Shown: positions 27,542-35,492 of the stretch, piece after piece
Layout: every line of letters begins with the position of its first letter
Position numbering within the stretch: the first letter of the stretch is position 1
NCBI RefSeq assembly: GCF_019931165.1
Contig: NZ_JAIOUP010000020.1
Span: 1-42,651, forward strand
Length of the DNA: 42,651 nt
Origin: Schnuerera sp. xch1
GTDB lineage: Bacteria > Bacillota > Clostridia > Tissierellales > Tepidimicrobiaceae
Direction: 5' to 3'
The notes under the pieces: model-generated
Databases searched by the model: none
Seen by the model: the letters and a program-made list of their open reading frames with translations, nothing else
What the model was told of the DNA's origin: nothing
Position numbers and translations under genes: made by a program

Positions 27542-28999
27542 ATGGATTCTATAGTAGATGGATATATATGGTTATTAAGAAATAATTTTTGGATGAATAT
27601 GCTGTTTGCTATATTAATCGTATTTTTTCAAAGGAAAAACCCTACATCCACTTGGCTATGGTTTATGGTAATAATTTTTTTGCCTGGGTTTGGATTTTTA
27701 CTATATTTATTTTTGGGTCAAGATATGAGTAAGAAAAAGATATTTCAATTAAAAGAAGAAGAAGATAGATTTATTAGAGATAGAGTACTAAAGCAAGGAC
27801 AAAAAATAAAGGAAGATTCATATGAATTTTTAGACCCTAAGGTAAAAGAATATGAAAACATCATAAATATGCATATTTCAACAAGTGAAGCTTACTTTTC
27901 TGAAGGTAATAAAGTAGAATTTTACTTTTCTGGGAAGGAAAAGTTTGATGCTTTGTTAAAAAGTATATCCAATGCTAAAAGATATATATATATGGAATAT
28001 TACATTGTGAGAAGTGATGAAATAGGTAAAAAAATAATGAATAAGCTAACAGAAAAAGTTAAAGAAGGTGTAGAGGTCAAATTTTTATATGATGGAATGG
28101 GCGGTAGAAAATTAGCTAGAGATTACTTCACCGAATTTGAAAAGGCTGGGGGAGAGGTTTCAGTTTTCTTCCCACCTTTTTTACCTTACATAAGTTTAAG
28201 AATCAATTATAGAAATCATAGAAAGATATGTATATTTGACGGAGAGGAGGCTTATGTTGGAGGTTTTAATATAGGAAATGAATATTTAGGGCTTTCTAAA
28301 AAATTTGGATTTTGGAGAGATACTCATATAAAGATTAGAGGAAATGCAGTTGCTGGACTTCAATGGAGATTCTTTAAGGATTGGAAATTTGCTGTTAATG
28401 ATGAGACTGCTCATTGCAATGTTGTTCTGCCGAAAATGAAAAATGAAGGGAAAGCTGGGATCCAAATAGTTAGCAGTGGACCTGATTCCAAGTGGGCAAG
28501 TATTAAAGATGGATATTTTAATATGATAACAAATGCAAAAGAAAGGGTGTATATTCAAACACCATATTTTATTCCTGATGATAGTATATACAATGCATTA
28601 AAAGTAGCCGGACTTGCTGGAAAGGACATAAGGGTGATGATACCATCTAAACCGGATCATCCTTTTGTATATTGGGCAGGCCTTTCATATATAGGAGAAC
28701 TTTTAGAAGCAGGAGTTAAGTTTTACACCTATGAAAATGGTTTTTTGCATAGTAAAACATTTATAATGGATGATTATGTTACTTCTATAGGCACTGCAAA
28801 TTTAGATATAAGGAGTTTTAAACTCAACTTTGAAGTAAATGCTTTTATATATGATAAAGAAGTTAATAAAAAAATGGTTGAACAGTTTGATTTGGATTTA
28901 AAATATTGTAAAGAAATTACTCCAGAAGTATATGCAAATAGATCTAATATTATAAAGTTAAAAGAATCATTTTCAAGATTGTTATCTCCAATATTATAG
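27542..28999 (+). CDS. cls: Cardiolipin synthase, phospholipase D type
   Basis: This membrane enzyme joins two phosphatidylglycerols into cardiolipin. Two N-terminal membrane segments lie at about 13-30 and 38-58. Two HKD motifs follow, with His226 in HRKICIFD and His403 in HSKTFIMD, each with the GGFN or GTANLD trailer. The length is 485 residues, normal for ClsA-like enzymes. The ribosome site is AAAGGTGG. It probably shares a transcript with typA. Confidence 0.93.
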   Translation: MDSIVDGYIWLLRNNFWMNMLFAILIVFFQRKNPTSTWLWFMVIIFLPGFGFLLYLFLGQDMSKKKIFQLKEEEDRFIRDRVLKQGQKIKEDSYEFLDPKVKEYENIINMHISTSEAYFSEGNKVEFYFSGKEKFDALLKSISNAKRYIYMEYYIVRSDEIGKKIMNKLTEKVKEGVEVKFLYDGMGGRKLARDYFTEFEKAGGEVSVFFPPFLPYISLRINYRNHRKICIFDGEEAYVGGFNIGNEYLGLSKKFGFWRDTHIKIRGNAVAGLQWRFFKDWKFAVNDETAHCNVVLPKMKNEGKAGIQIVSSGPDSKWASIKDGYFNMITNAKERVYIQTPYFIPDDSIYNALKVAGLAGKDIRVMIPSKPDHPFVYWAGLSYIGELLEAGVKFYTYENGFLHSKTFIMDDYVTSIGTANLDIRSFKLNFEVNAFIYDKEVNKKMVEQFDLDLKYCKEITPEVYANRSNIIKLKESFSRLLSPIL

Positions 29000-29053
29000 T
29001 GTTATAGGATAAAAATTTATTTGGAGGAAACACTATTTTATGAGGTGATAATT

Positions 29054-29959
29054 TTGGGAAAAAGAATATATTTAATTATATTAATTATAATATCAATATT
29101 TTTAGCAGCTTGCATGAATCAAGCTAATCAAAATCAAAACCAAGTAAATCAAGAAGAGAAAGCTCCTGAAACATTGAATATGGTATTAGAGGGGATAGAT
29201 GAATTGTTGGTTTCTGTAGACTCAATAATGGACATTATGGAATTGAGTGAATCAGAATTTCAGGCAGAAAGATCTCAAAAAGAAGGCCAACAACAACAAA
29301 ATGAACAACAATCTGATGGTGAAGGTAGAGGAGCCGACCAAGGCCAGAATCAAAGTGAAGAACAAGGTCAAAGCCAAGGACAAAATCAAAATAGTGAGAG
29401 CTCAGAGCAACAACAGAAAGATACTACTAGGGACGATGAACTCTTTTTAAAATGGAAAGAAGTCGATCAAAAATTAAAGGAAGTTCACGAAGGATGGAAT
29501 AGTTATGAAGTGGAAAGTATAGAAAAAGGTGCTAACCAAGAAAAGGGTAGTGAATTTAAAAAGAACCTAAATGATTTTACAGTGGCAATAGAAAATAGAC
29601 AAATGGATGATATCGTGGATGCAGGAAGTAGGGCTATAAATTCTTTAGCAGTTTTCTTTGAGCTATATAAAGATGAAATAAGAGGAGATTTATCTAGGAT
29701 TAAATATTTAGTATATCAAGCATTTTTACAGGCTGAAGATGAAAATATGAAAAAAGCTAATGACCTATTGAATAATACAGAGGAACATATATCTAGAGTT
29801 AGACAAAAATTAGAGGACGATGATGAGAAGACAAAGGATTTAGAAAAACTATCATTGGCGATTTCCGATATGAAATTAGCATTAGAAAACAACAATATAG
29901 AACTATTAAAGATAAAAAGAGATGTAGTAATAAAGAATATAAAATCTCTACAGGAGTAG
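29054..29959 (+). CDS. Putative lipoprotein with Gln/Asn-rich linker
   Basis: The TTG at 29054, six bases after TGAGGTGA, opens a lipoprotein signal ending in FLAAC with Cys20. The mature 281-residue protein has an Asn/Gln-rich start. A low-complexity Gln/Glu/Ser segment covers about residues 75-125, and the helical, charged C-terminal half looks coiled-coil-like (for example ENMKKANDLLNNTEEH). I do not recognise a named family. It lies between cls and the aminotransferase gene in the same direction. An in-frame TTG at 29021 would spoil the signal peptide and is rejected. Confidence 0.8.
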   Translation: MGKRIYLIILIIISIFLAACMNQANQNQNQVNQEEKAPETLNMVLEGIDELLVSVDSIMDIMELSESEFQAERSQKEGQQQQNEQQSDGEGRGADQGQNQSEEQGQSQGQNQNSESSEQQQKDTTRDDELFLKWKEVDQKLKEVHEGWNSYEVESIEKGANQEKGSEFKKNLNDFTVAIENRQMDDIVDAGSRAINSLAVFFELYKDEIRGDLSRIKYLVYQAFLQAEDENMKKANDLLNNTEEHISRVRQKLEDDDEKTKDLEKLSLAISDMKLALENNNIELLKIKRDVVIKNIKSLQE

Positions 29960-29993
29960 ATTAGTAGACATAAGGAGATAAGGGGGTATATTT

Positions 29994-30830
29994 ATGAGAT
30001 TTGAAGCGATAGAAGAATACTACATGGTAGATGGTAATCTACAATCAACTGAAGATCTAGAGATATTTCAAGGGATAAAGAAAGCTCCAATATATGAAGT
30101 AATAAGAATAATGGATGGAATACCTTTGTTTTTAAAAGATCATTTGAATAGGATGAGAAGGTCGGCTGATTTAGTAGGTGTTAGCATTGACAGAGAAGAT
30201 AGCCAAATAGAAAAGGATATTAAGGAACTAGTTTTAAAAAACAAAGTTAAAAATTTAAATATCAAATTATTACATACAGATATTAAGGGAATAGGTCAGG
30301 TACTTTTAGTATACTTTATAAAAAGTTTTTATCCTCCGGAACAATATTATAAAGAAGGAATCCATACTATATTATACAATTATGAAAGAGAAAACCCTAA
30401 TGCAAAGGTATTAAAAACATATTTCAAAGAAGAAATAGCTAAACAATTAGAAGAAAAAAATGCTTTTGAGGCGTTGCTAGTAAATAAGGATGGATATATA
30501 ACTGAAGGTAGTAGATCCAACATGTTTTTTGTAAGAAAAGATAAAATATATACTGCACCCAAAGGTGCAGTATTATTAGGAATTACAAGAAAATATATAT
30601 TAAAGATATGTGAAGAATTAAACATAAAAGTAATAGAAGAAAATATACACATTGATGACTTGTTAAAACTAGATGGAGTTTTTATGTCAGGTACGTCAGT
30701 TAATGTATTGCCTATAGCTACCATAGATGATATGAAAATTAATTCTGTAGACAATAAAATAATAAGAGAGATAAACAATAGATATGTAAACGAGATGAAA
30801 ATGTATATTAGTAGTAAAAGAGAAGAGTAG
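29994..30830 (+). CDS. Class IV (fold-type IV) PLP aminotransferase
   Basis: This 278-residue cytosolic protein belongs to the D-alanine aminotransferase, branched-chain aminotransferase and aminodeoxychorismate lyase group. Visible signs are FQGIKKAPIYEVIRI near the N-terminus, FLKDHLNRM near 47, the lysine region NAKVLKTYFKEEI (Schiff-base Lys candidate) and the cofactor-phosphate motif TEGSRSNMFFV. FMSGTSVNVLPI lies near the end. These motifs do not settle the substrate. It is followed after 35 bases by proC, which may hint at amino-acid synthesis. AGGGGGTAT precedes the ATG. Confidence 0.85.
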   Translation: MRFEAIEEYYMVDGNLQSTEDLEIFQGIKKAPIYEVIRIMDGIPLFLKDHLNRMRRSADLVGVSIDREDSQIEKDIKELVLKNKVKNLNIKLLHTDIKGIGQVLLVYFIKSFYPPEQYYKEGIHTILYNYERENPNAKVLKTYFKEEIAKQLEEKNAFEALLVNKDGYITEGSRSNMFFVRKDKIYTAPKGAVLLGITRKYILKICEELNIKVIEENIHIDDLLKLDGVFMSGTSVNVLPIATIDDMKINSVDNKIIREINNRYVNEMKMYISSKREE

Positions 30831-30865
30831 AAATATAAATAATAAAGATCGATTGGGTGATAAAT

Positions 30866-31672
30866 ATGGACAAGACAATAGGGTTTATTGGCTGTGGGAA
30901 TATGGCTAAGGCCATGATAAATGGTATAATAAAATCTAATTTAATTGAAAATAAAAAAATTATAGTTTCAGCTACAACAGAAGCAACATTAAAGGAAGTA
31001 AGTACTAAATATAGTATAAAAACCACCATTAGTAATATAGAAGTGGTAAGTATAGCTGATATATTGATACTAGCTGTGAAACCAGATAAATATGATTTAG
31101 TAATAGATGAGATAAAAGAATATATAAAAAAAGATAGTATAGTAGTTGGCATAGCTGCAGGAATTAATATAGGATATATGCAAAATAGATTTAATAAAAA
31201 GGTAAAGATAGTAAAAGCCATGCCTAATACACCAGCTATGGTAGGCCAGGGTATGACTGCTATATCATCAAGTAAAGAAGTTGGAAAAGATGAATTACAG
31301 CAAGTAATAAATATATTTAATAGTTTTGGAAAATCAGAAGTTATAGAAGAAAGTTTAATGGATGCAGTTACAGCTGTAAGTGGTTCTTCACCAGCGTATG
31401 TATATATGATGATAGAAGCTATGGCAGATGCAGCTGTAGTAGAAGGCATGAGTAGAAAAACAGCATATAAATTTGCTTCTCAGACGGTACTAGGCGCAGC
31501 TAAGATGATTCTAGATACGGAAATGCATCCAGGTGAATTAAAAGATAGAGTTTGTTCTCCTAGTGGTACTACAATAGAAGCAGTAGCTGCATTAGAAGAG
31601 AATGGGTTTAGATCATCGATAATAGAGGCTATGAGAGTGTGTGCGGCTAAATCAAAAGAAATGACAAAATAG
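30866..31672 (+). CDS. proC: Pyrroline-5-carboxylate reductase
   Basis: ProC reduces pyrroline-5-carboxylate to proline with NAD(P)H. The Rossmann start MDKTIGFIGCGNMAKAM, the AMPNTPAMVGQG motif near 115 and the C-terminal SGSSPAYVYMMIEAM and SPSGTTIEA are family hallmarks. The length is 268 residues. The start at ATG 30866 has GGGTGAT five bases upstream; GTG 30857 lies within that ribosome site. It ends in a strong terminator. No proA or proB is present in the window. Confidence 0.95.
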   Translation: MDKTIGFIGCGNMAKAMINGIIKSNLIENKKIIVSATTEATLKEVSTKYSIKTTISNIEVVSIADILILAVKPDKYDLVIDEIKEYIKKDSIVVGIAAGINIGYMQNRFNKKVKIVKAMPNTPAMVGQGMTAISSSKEVGKDELQQVINIFNSFGKSEVIEESLMDAVTAVSGSSPAYVYMMIEAMADAAVVEGMSRKTAYKFASQTVLGAAKMILDTEMHPGELKDRVCSPSGTTIEAVAALEENGFRSSIIEAMRVCAAKSKEMTK

Positions 31673-31677
31673 GAGTT

Positions 31678-31714
31678 AAAAAGGTCTTATAATAAAAAAT
31701 TATAAGGCCTTTTT
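31678..31714 (+). terminator. Terminator after proC
   Basis: The 16-base arm 31678-31693 pairs with 31699-31714, with one G-U pair, around AAAAA. Its 3' arm ends in a five-T run (31710-31714). Confidence 0.9.
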
Positions 31715-31724
31715 AATTTTTGTA

Positions 31725-31753
31725 TTGACAGTATTTGAATATTAGTGTACTAT
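31725..31753 (+). promoter_or_regulatory. Promoter of the YtrA-type operon
   Basis: TTGACA (31725-31730), 17 bases and TACTAT (31748-31753). The -10 box lies inside the inverted repeat 31745-31766. Confidence 0.7.
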
Positions 31754-31766
31754 ATAATTAATACAC
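31745..31766 (+). promoter_or_regulatory. Putative operator of the GntR/YtrA regulator
   Basis: GTGTA (31745-31749) and TACAC (31762-31766) form an inverted repeat 12 bases apart, with two more matching inner pairs. YtrA-subfamily GntR repressors are known to bind GTGTA-type repeats over their own promoters. It covers the -10 box, so autorepression is the natural inference. Confidence 0.6.
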
Positions 31767-31795
31767 CATCACATTGGGGCTGGGGAGGTGAAGAT

Positions 31796-32161
31796 ATGGA
31801 ATTCAACAATAATCTTCCTATATATATTCAAATAATGAATTTAATAAAGAGTAAGATGGTTTTAGGAGAGTTTAATGGAGGTGATAAATTGCCATCAGTT
31901 AGAGAATTTTCAAAAGAATTAAAGGTAAATCCTAATACCATTCAAAGAGGATATCAAGAATTGGAACGAGAAGGATTGGTTTTTACACAAAGAGGAATGG
32001 GTACATTTGTAACACAAGATGTAGATGCTATCAAAAACTTAAAAAAGAAAATGGCAGATGAATTAATAGATGGATTTTTTAAGGAGATAAAAAAATTAGG
32101 GATTGAGATTGATGAAATAAAAAAAATTATATCGGAAAGAATTGAGGAGGATAAAGAATGA
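31796..32161 (+). CDS. GntR-family repressor, YtrA subfamily
   Basis: The 121-residue protein has an N-terminal winged helix with the GntR pattern LPIYIQIMNLIKSKMVLGEF, then PSVREFSKELKVNPNTIQRGYQ and GMGTFV. The short helical C-terminal tail of about 45 residues is typical of the YtrA group, which regulate adjacent ABC exporters. The ATG 31796 lies after TGGGGAGGTG. The stop overlaps the next start by four bases. It has a candidate operator over its own promoter. The inducing ligand is unknown; cell-wall antibiotics induce several relatives. Confidence 0.9.
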   Translation: MEFNNNLPIYIQIMNLIKSKMVLGEFNGGDKLPSVREFSKELKVNPNTIQRGYQELEREGLVFTQRGMGTFVTQDVDAIKNLKKKMADELIDGFFKEIKKLGIEIDEIKKIISERIEEDKE

Positions 32162-32856
32162 AAAATATTGTTGAAATAAAGGATCTAACTAAAAAATATT
32201 TCAATAAAAAAGCCTTAGATAATATAACTTTAAACATCGAAGAAGGAAAAGTAGTTGGAATATTAGGACCAAATGGTAGTGGTAAGACCACTTTAATAAA
32301 GATATTAACTGGGTTATTAAGGCAGACAAGCGGAGAAGCGTTTATAGATGAACAAAAGGTAGGAGTATATACCAAATCAATAGTTTCATACTTGCCTGAT
32401 AGAAATTTTTTGTATAAATGGATGACTATAGAAGATGCTTTTAATCTATTTAAGGATTTCTATTCAGACTTTGATGAGAATAAATTTGAAGAGATATTAA
32501 ATTTTATGGAATTAGAAAAGAGCGTGAAGATTGAAACACTTTCAAAGGGAATGCATGAAAAATTGAATTTAACTTTGGTACTATCAAGAAATGCAAAACT
32601 ATATATATTAGATGAACCAATAGCAGGAGTAGACCCAGTAGCAAGAGATCAGATTTTAGATGCTATTATAAACAACTACAATGATAAAAGTTCTATGCTA
32701 ATAACCACCCATTTAGTAAGAGATATGGAAAATATGTTAGAAGATGTAGTATTTTTAAAAGATGGTAATATTGTTTTAACAGGAAATGCAGAATCATTAA
32801 GAGAAGAAAAAGGTAAACAAATAGATGATATCTATAAAGAAGTATTTAGTCAATAG
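32158..32856 (+). CDS. ABC exporter ATPase
   Basis: Walker A GPNGSGKTT is near residue 36. The signature is degenerate LSKGMHEKLNL, and Walker B is LYILDEPIAGVDP, with the switch His in LITTHLVRDM. The 232-residue length suits an ABC-2-type export ATPase. It overlaps the regulator by ATGA and is followed by a permease after 11 bases, forming a regulator-ATPase-permease module. The substrate cannot be read from the sequence. Confidence 0.92.
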   Translation: MKNIVEIKDLTKKYFNKKALDNITLNIEEGKVVGILGPNGSGKTTLIKILTGLLRQTSGEAFIDEQKVGVYTKSIVSYLPDRNFLYKWMTIEDAFNLFKDFYSDFDENKFEEILNFMELEKSVKIETLSKGMHEKLNLTLVLSRNAKLYILDEPIAGVDPVARDQILDAIINNYNDKSSMLITTHLVRDMENMLEDVVFLKDGNIVLTGNAESLREEKGKQIDDIYKEVFSQ

Positions 32857-32867
32857 GAGGCGACATG

Positions 32868-33671
32868 ATGATAAAATATATGAAATATGAAATAAAAGGA
32901 ACTTATAAATATATATTAGGTATATTGGCACTAGTACTAATACTTATTACAGGCATATATACCTATATAAGTAGAGCCAATAGAGGTTCACACATAGGAA
33001 CTATTTTTATAGGATTATCAGTTTTAGTTTTATTCGGTACAGCATTAGCTACATTCCTATATATAGTAGGTTCTTTTAGAAAGGAACTATATGACGATAG
33101 AGGTTACTTAACTTTTACATTACCTTTGACAGGAAACCAAATAGTTGGTTCTAAATTAATAGTAGCTTTACTGTGGTTTGCAATATTAGGAACTGCTATA
33201 GCAATGTATAACATTGTCATGGCATTAATTTTGAACCCAGTTGAAGTAAATTTATCAGAACTTTTATCGATGGTAAGTCACATAATATCAATGAAAGAAA
33301 TAGTCGTTATTATTTTAGGTTTAATATTTAATGGAGTAAATATGTTGGTACTCATATATTTTTCCATGGCACTTAGTAGAGTTACCTTTAGGAATAAAAG
33401 AATTGGTGGTCTATGGTTTGTAATATTTCTAATATTAAGTGGAGTAATAGCCTATGGACAATATAATGTTGGTGAACTATTACCATATTATGTAGATCTA
33501 AATACATTTAATATAGAAAGCATGAATACATTAAGACATCAATTAAATATGGGAATTAATACTGGAATCATGATGAGTACAAATATAGCGGCTAGTATAT
33601 ATAGCATAGCAATAACAGTTATCTTATTCATAGGTACTGGTTATTTAATAGAAAAGAAGATTGATTTATAA
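32868..33671 (+). CDS. ABC exporter permease, ABC-2-like
   Basis: The product has 267 residues and about six predicted membrane segments: near 13-31, 44-66, 96-116, 144-164, 180-200 and 237-257. The start MIKYMKYEIKGTYKYI is typical of small ABC-2 permeases. Two adjacent ATG codons lie after AGGAGG; I chose 32868 because it has seven-base spacing. It pairs with the upstream ATPase. The terminator hairpin begins two bases after the stop. Confidence 0.85.
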   Translation: MIKYMKYEIKGTYKYILGILALVLILITGIYTYISRANRGSHIGTIFIGLSVLVLFGTALATFLYIVGSFRKELYDDRGYLTFTLPLTGNQIVGSKLIVALLWFAILGTAIAMYNIVMALILNPVEVNLSELLSMVSHIISMKEIVVIILGLIFNGVNMLVLIYFSMALSRVTFRNKRIGGLWFVIFLILSGVIAYGQYNVGELLPYYVDLNTFNIESMNTLRHQLNMGINTGIMMSTNIAASIYSIAITVILFIGTGYLIEKKIDL

Positions 33672-33672
33672 T

Positions 33673-33697
33673 GAAAATCCCCACGATGGGGATTTTC
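33673..33697 (+). terminator. Terminator of the YtrA-type operon
   Basis: GAAAATCCCC (33673-33682) pairs with GGGGATTTTC (33688-33697) around ACGAT. The T tract that follows is interrupted (TATTATTTT). Confidence 0.75.
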
Positions 33698-33852
33698 TAT
33701 TATTTTGGTTATATACATTCTACTTGTTTTCAGTCAATCCAGTTATTAACTTTAATTCTAGGCAATGGGTATTTCTCGACTAAGTAATATATATAAATTT
33801 TAGTATTATAATTATCCGCCAGTCGAGGAAAGAATTAAATTTTTTGAAAGTG

Positions 33853-34683
33853 TTAACATTCGAGAAGATAATCCTTAAGACCATTTTTCAGGTTTAATCT
33901 TTTTATCTTTTTTAATGCTTTGTTTTCAATCTGTCTTATTCTTTCTCTAGTCAAATTATATTTATTGCCTATGGTTTCTAAGGTTAAAGGATCTCCTCCA
34001 TTCAACCCAAATCTAAGTTTTAATACTTCTTTTTCCTTTGGGGTTAATGTATTTAATATATTTATTATTTGCTCTTTTAAATCTTCGGAAATTATCACAT
34101 CTTCAATACAACAATTTGGACAAGGAATATAGTCCTGAAGTTCAACATAGTTTTCGTCAGTGTCTATATTCATAAGAGAGTTTAAAGAAGTTAAACTTGA
34201 ATAATTTTTTTTGTAGAGATTTATTAAAATATATTCTTGTCTTGTAATATTTGCCTCATTACATATCATCGTAGTATCAATTTCTTCATTTCGGGTTAAG
34301 TAATTATCTTCAAGGCGAGATATTGTGTTGACTTTTTCATATACGTATGCAGGCAACCGTATTATATATCCGTTGTTCATCAATGCTCTATCCATCTGTT
34401 GTGTGATCCAATAATAAGAATAGGTTGAAAAGCTAGTGTTTTTTGTTAAATCAAATTTTTCTATACTCTTCATCATACCAATGATTCCTTCTTGTACTAA
34501 ATCTTCTATAGTAAAACAACTATAAGCTCTTATTTTCTTTTTCGCAACAGAATATATTAACCCAATATTATTTATTATAATTTTATTTCTTATATGTAAG
34601 TCCCTATTTTTTTGATAAAGAGTTATGAGTTCTTCGTTTGACGTATATCCATCATCTTTCAATTTTAATTGTTTAGCACTCAT
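33853..34683 (-). CDS. Sigma-70 family alternative sigma factor, RpoD-like
   Basis: This 276-residue factor lacks the long region 1.1 of housekeeping sigma. Region 2 is clear: TIEDLVQEGIIGMMKSIEKFD and the promoter-melting helix with NTSFSTYSYYWITQQMDRA. A region 3-like segment starts near YIIRLPAYVYEK. Region 4 has LTPKEKEVLKLRFGLNGGDPLTLETIGNKYNLTRERIRQIENKAL. A Cys pair lies in the linker (IPCPNCC). The start at 34683 has AGGTGA six bases upstream, while two upstream in-frame starts overlap that site. It follows the small 78-residue gene. Its regulon is unknown. Confidence 0.9.
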   Translation of the reverse strand: MSAKQLKLKDDGYTSNEELITLYQKNRDLHIRNKIIINNIGLIYSVAKKKIRAYSCFTIEDLVQEGIIGMMKSIEKFDLTKNTSFSTYSYYWITQQMDRALMNNGYIIRLPAYVYEKVNTISRLEDNYLTRNEEIDTTMICNEANITRQEYILINLYKKNYSSLTSLNSLMNIDTDENYVELQDYIPCPNCCIEDVIISEDLKEQIINILNTLTPKEKEVLKLRFGLNGGDPLTLETIGNKYNLTRERIRQIENKALKKIKRLNLKNGLKDYLLEC

Positions 34684-34766
34684 TATCATCACCTAGTATA
34701 TTGTATTCTATATAGATTCATAAAATCCTTCTTTTTGTAAAACTATTAATTATAAATTTCTTTTAC

Positions 34767-34802
34767 ATAATTAAAGTGATGGATTCCCATCACTTTAATT
34801 AT
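34767..34802 (-). terminator. Hairpin between the 78-residue gene and the sigma gene
   Basis: A 16-pair stem (34767-34782 with 34787-34802) has loop ATTC and contains the stop of the small gene. Downstream on the minus strand there is no strong T run, so it may set the ratio of the two products rather than end transcription. Confidence 0.7.
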
Positions 34803-35031
34803 GCCTTCTTGATAAATCTTCTAATAAATCAGATGTTAATTTGTTAATATCTTCCACCCTGTTATTAAGTTCTTCAAATTTTTTGCTTAATCCGTCATCT
34901 TTAGTTGTACCTAAATCATTAGAGGTAAGGAGCATATTTATACTATTTAAATATTGTGCATTGTTCCAATTGTTTTCATCAATTTTTTTAGTTTGATTTA
35001 ATAGTTTTTCCATGGAATTTTGATTTTTCAC
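34795..35031 (-). CDS. Small hypothetical protein upstream of the sigma gene
   Basis: The 78-residue product starts at GTG 35031 with GGAGG nine bases upstream (35045-35041). It is polar, Asn/Asp/Lys-rich and mostly helical. Its C-terminal third, LSKKFEELNNRVEDINKLT, has heptad-like hydrophobic spacing, hinting at a coiled coil. There is no signal peptide, membrane segment or Cys. I do not recognise a family. It is transcribed before the sigma gene, with a hairpin between them, so a regulatory link is possible but unproven. Confidence 0.7.
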   Translation of the reverse strand: MKNQNSMEKLLNQTKKIDENNWNNAQYLNSINMLLTSNDLGTTKDDGLSKKFEELNNRVEDINKLTSDLLEDLSRRHN

Positions 35032-35127
35032 TGAATTTATCCTCCTTTAACATTATTTTTCTTGTATATAGTATGTACTAAAGGCCAAAATTTATAAAAC
35101 TTAAATTTTGAGCAGAAACTATTTATA

Positions 35128-35156
35128 TTGATAAGTTGAATAAAATGTAGTAATAT
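35128..35156 (+). promoter_or_regulatory. Possible promoter of the riboswitch transcript
   Basis: TTGATA (35128-35133), 17 bases and TAATAT (35151-35156) lie about 30 bases before the aptamer. Confidence 0.35.
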
Positions 35157-35184
35157 TAAATTGAATTAAAATTAAATAATATGT

Positions 35185-35385
35185 AGTATAGGTTGCGTAA
35201 AAGTATTAGCATTAATAGGGAAACAGGTTAAAGTCCTGTGCGGTCCCGTCGCCGTAAGGTATTTATATAGTTTGTAGTGCCACTGGAAAACTGGGAAGGT
35301 AAATTATATTAAAAAACCGAGCCGGAAGACCTGCCTGTACTAGAACAACTGTAACTTCACGAGGAATGGAGGTGTTGTAATATAA
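35185..35385 (+). ncRNA. Cobalamin (B12) riboswitch aptamer
   Basis: The conserved blocks are present in order: GTATTAGCATTAATAGGGAA, CAGGTTAAAGTCCTGTGCGG, TCCCGTCGCCGTAA, GCCACTG (35279-35285), CTGGGAAGG and the B12 box GAGCCGGAAGACCTGCC (35319-35335). The order and spacing match the cobalamin family. Boundaries are approximate. It lies before a terminator hairpin (35439-35469), so it should act by transcription termination when B12 is bound. Confidence 0.93.
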
Positions 35386-35438
35386 GGCTAGGCTATGTTC
35401 AATTAAGTAAGTAGTCTAAGCATATAATACAAGTATTT

Positions 35439-35469
35439 AACCTTTCAACATGAAGTTGAGGGGTTTTTT
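35439..35469 (+). terminator. Riboswitch-controlled terminator
   Basis: AACCTTTCAAC (35439-35449) pairs with GTTGAGGGGTT (35455-35465) through two G-U pairs, around ATGAA, and ends in TTTTTT. It stands 24 bases before the ATG of the DUF4430 gene and follows the B12 aptamer, making it the expression platform. Confidence 0.9.
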
Positions 35470-35492
35470 ATTTAAGGTTGGGGAGGAATAAT

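Noticed and set aside
29280-29420. Possible tandem-repeat or CRISPR-like array
   Set aside because: The CAA-rich repetition encodes the Gln-rich linker in frame; there are no regular spacers and no cas genes in the window.
29247-29450. 67-codon frame inside the lipoprotein gene, Lys/Asn-rich
   Set aside because: It is the +1 reading of the Gln-rich linker, a usual by-product of CAA repeats.
30808-31449. Long open frame (213 codons) on the minus strand inside proC
   Set aside because: It lies antisense to a clear proC with all motifs and is Ile/Ser/Thr-rich, as expected from reading an AT-rich gene backwards.
33853-35031. Prophage remnant around the sigma gene
   Set aside because: No integrase, phage structural gene or attachment repeat is seen near it.
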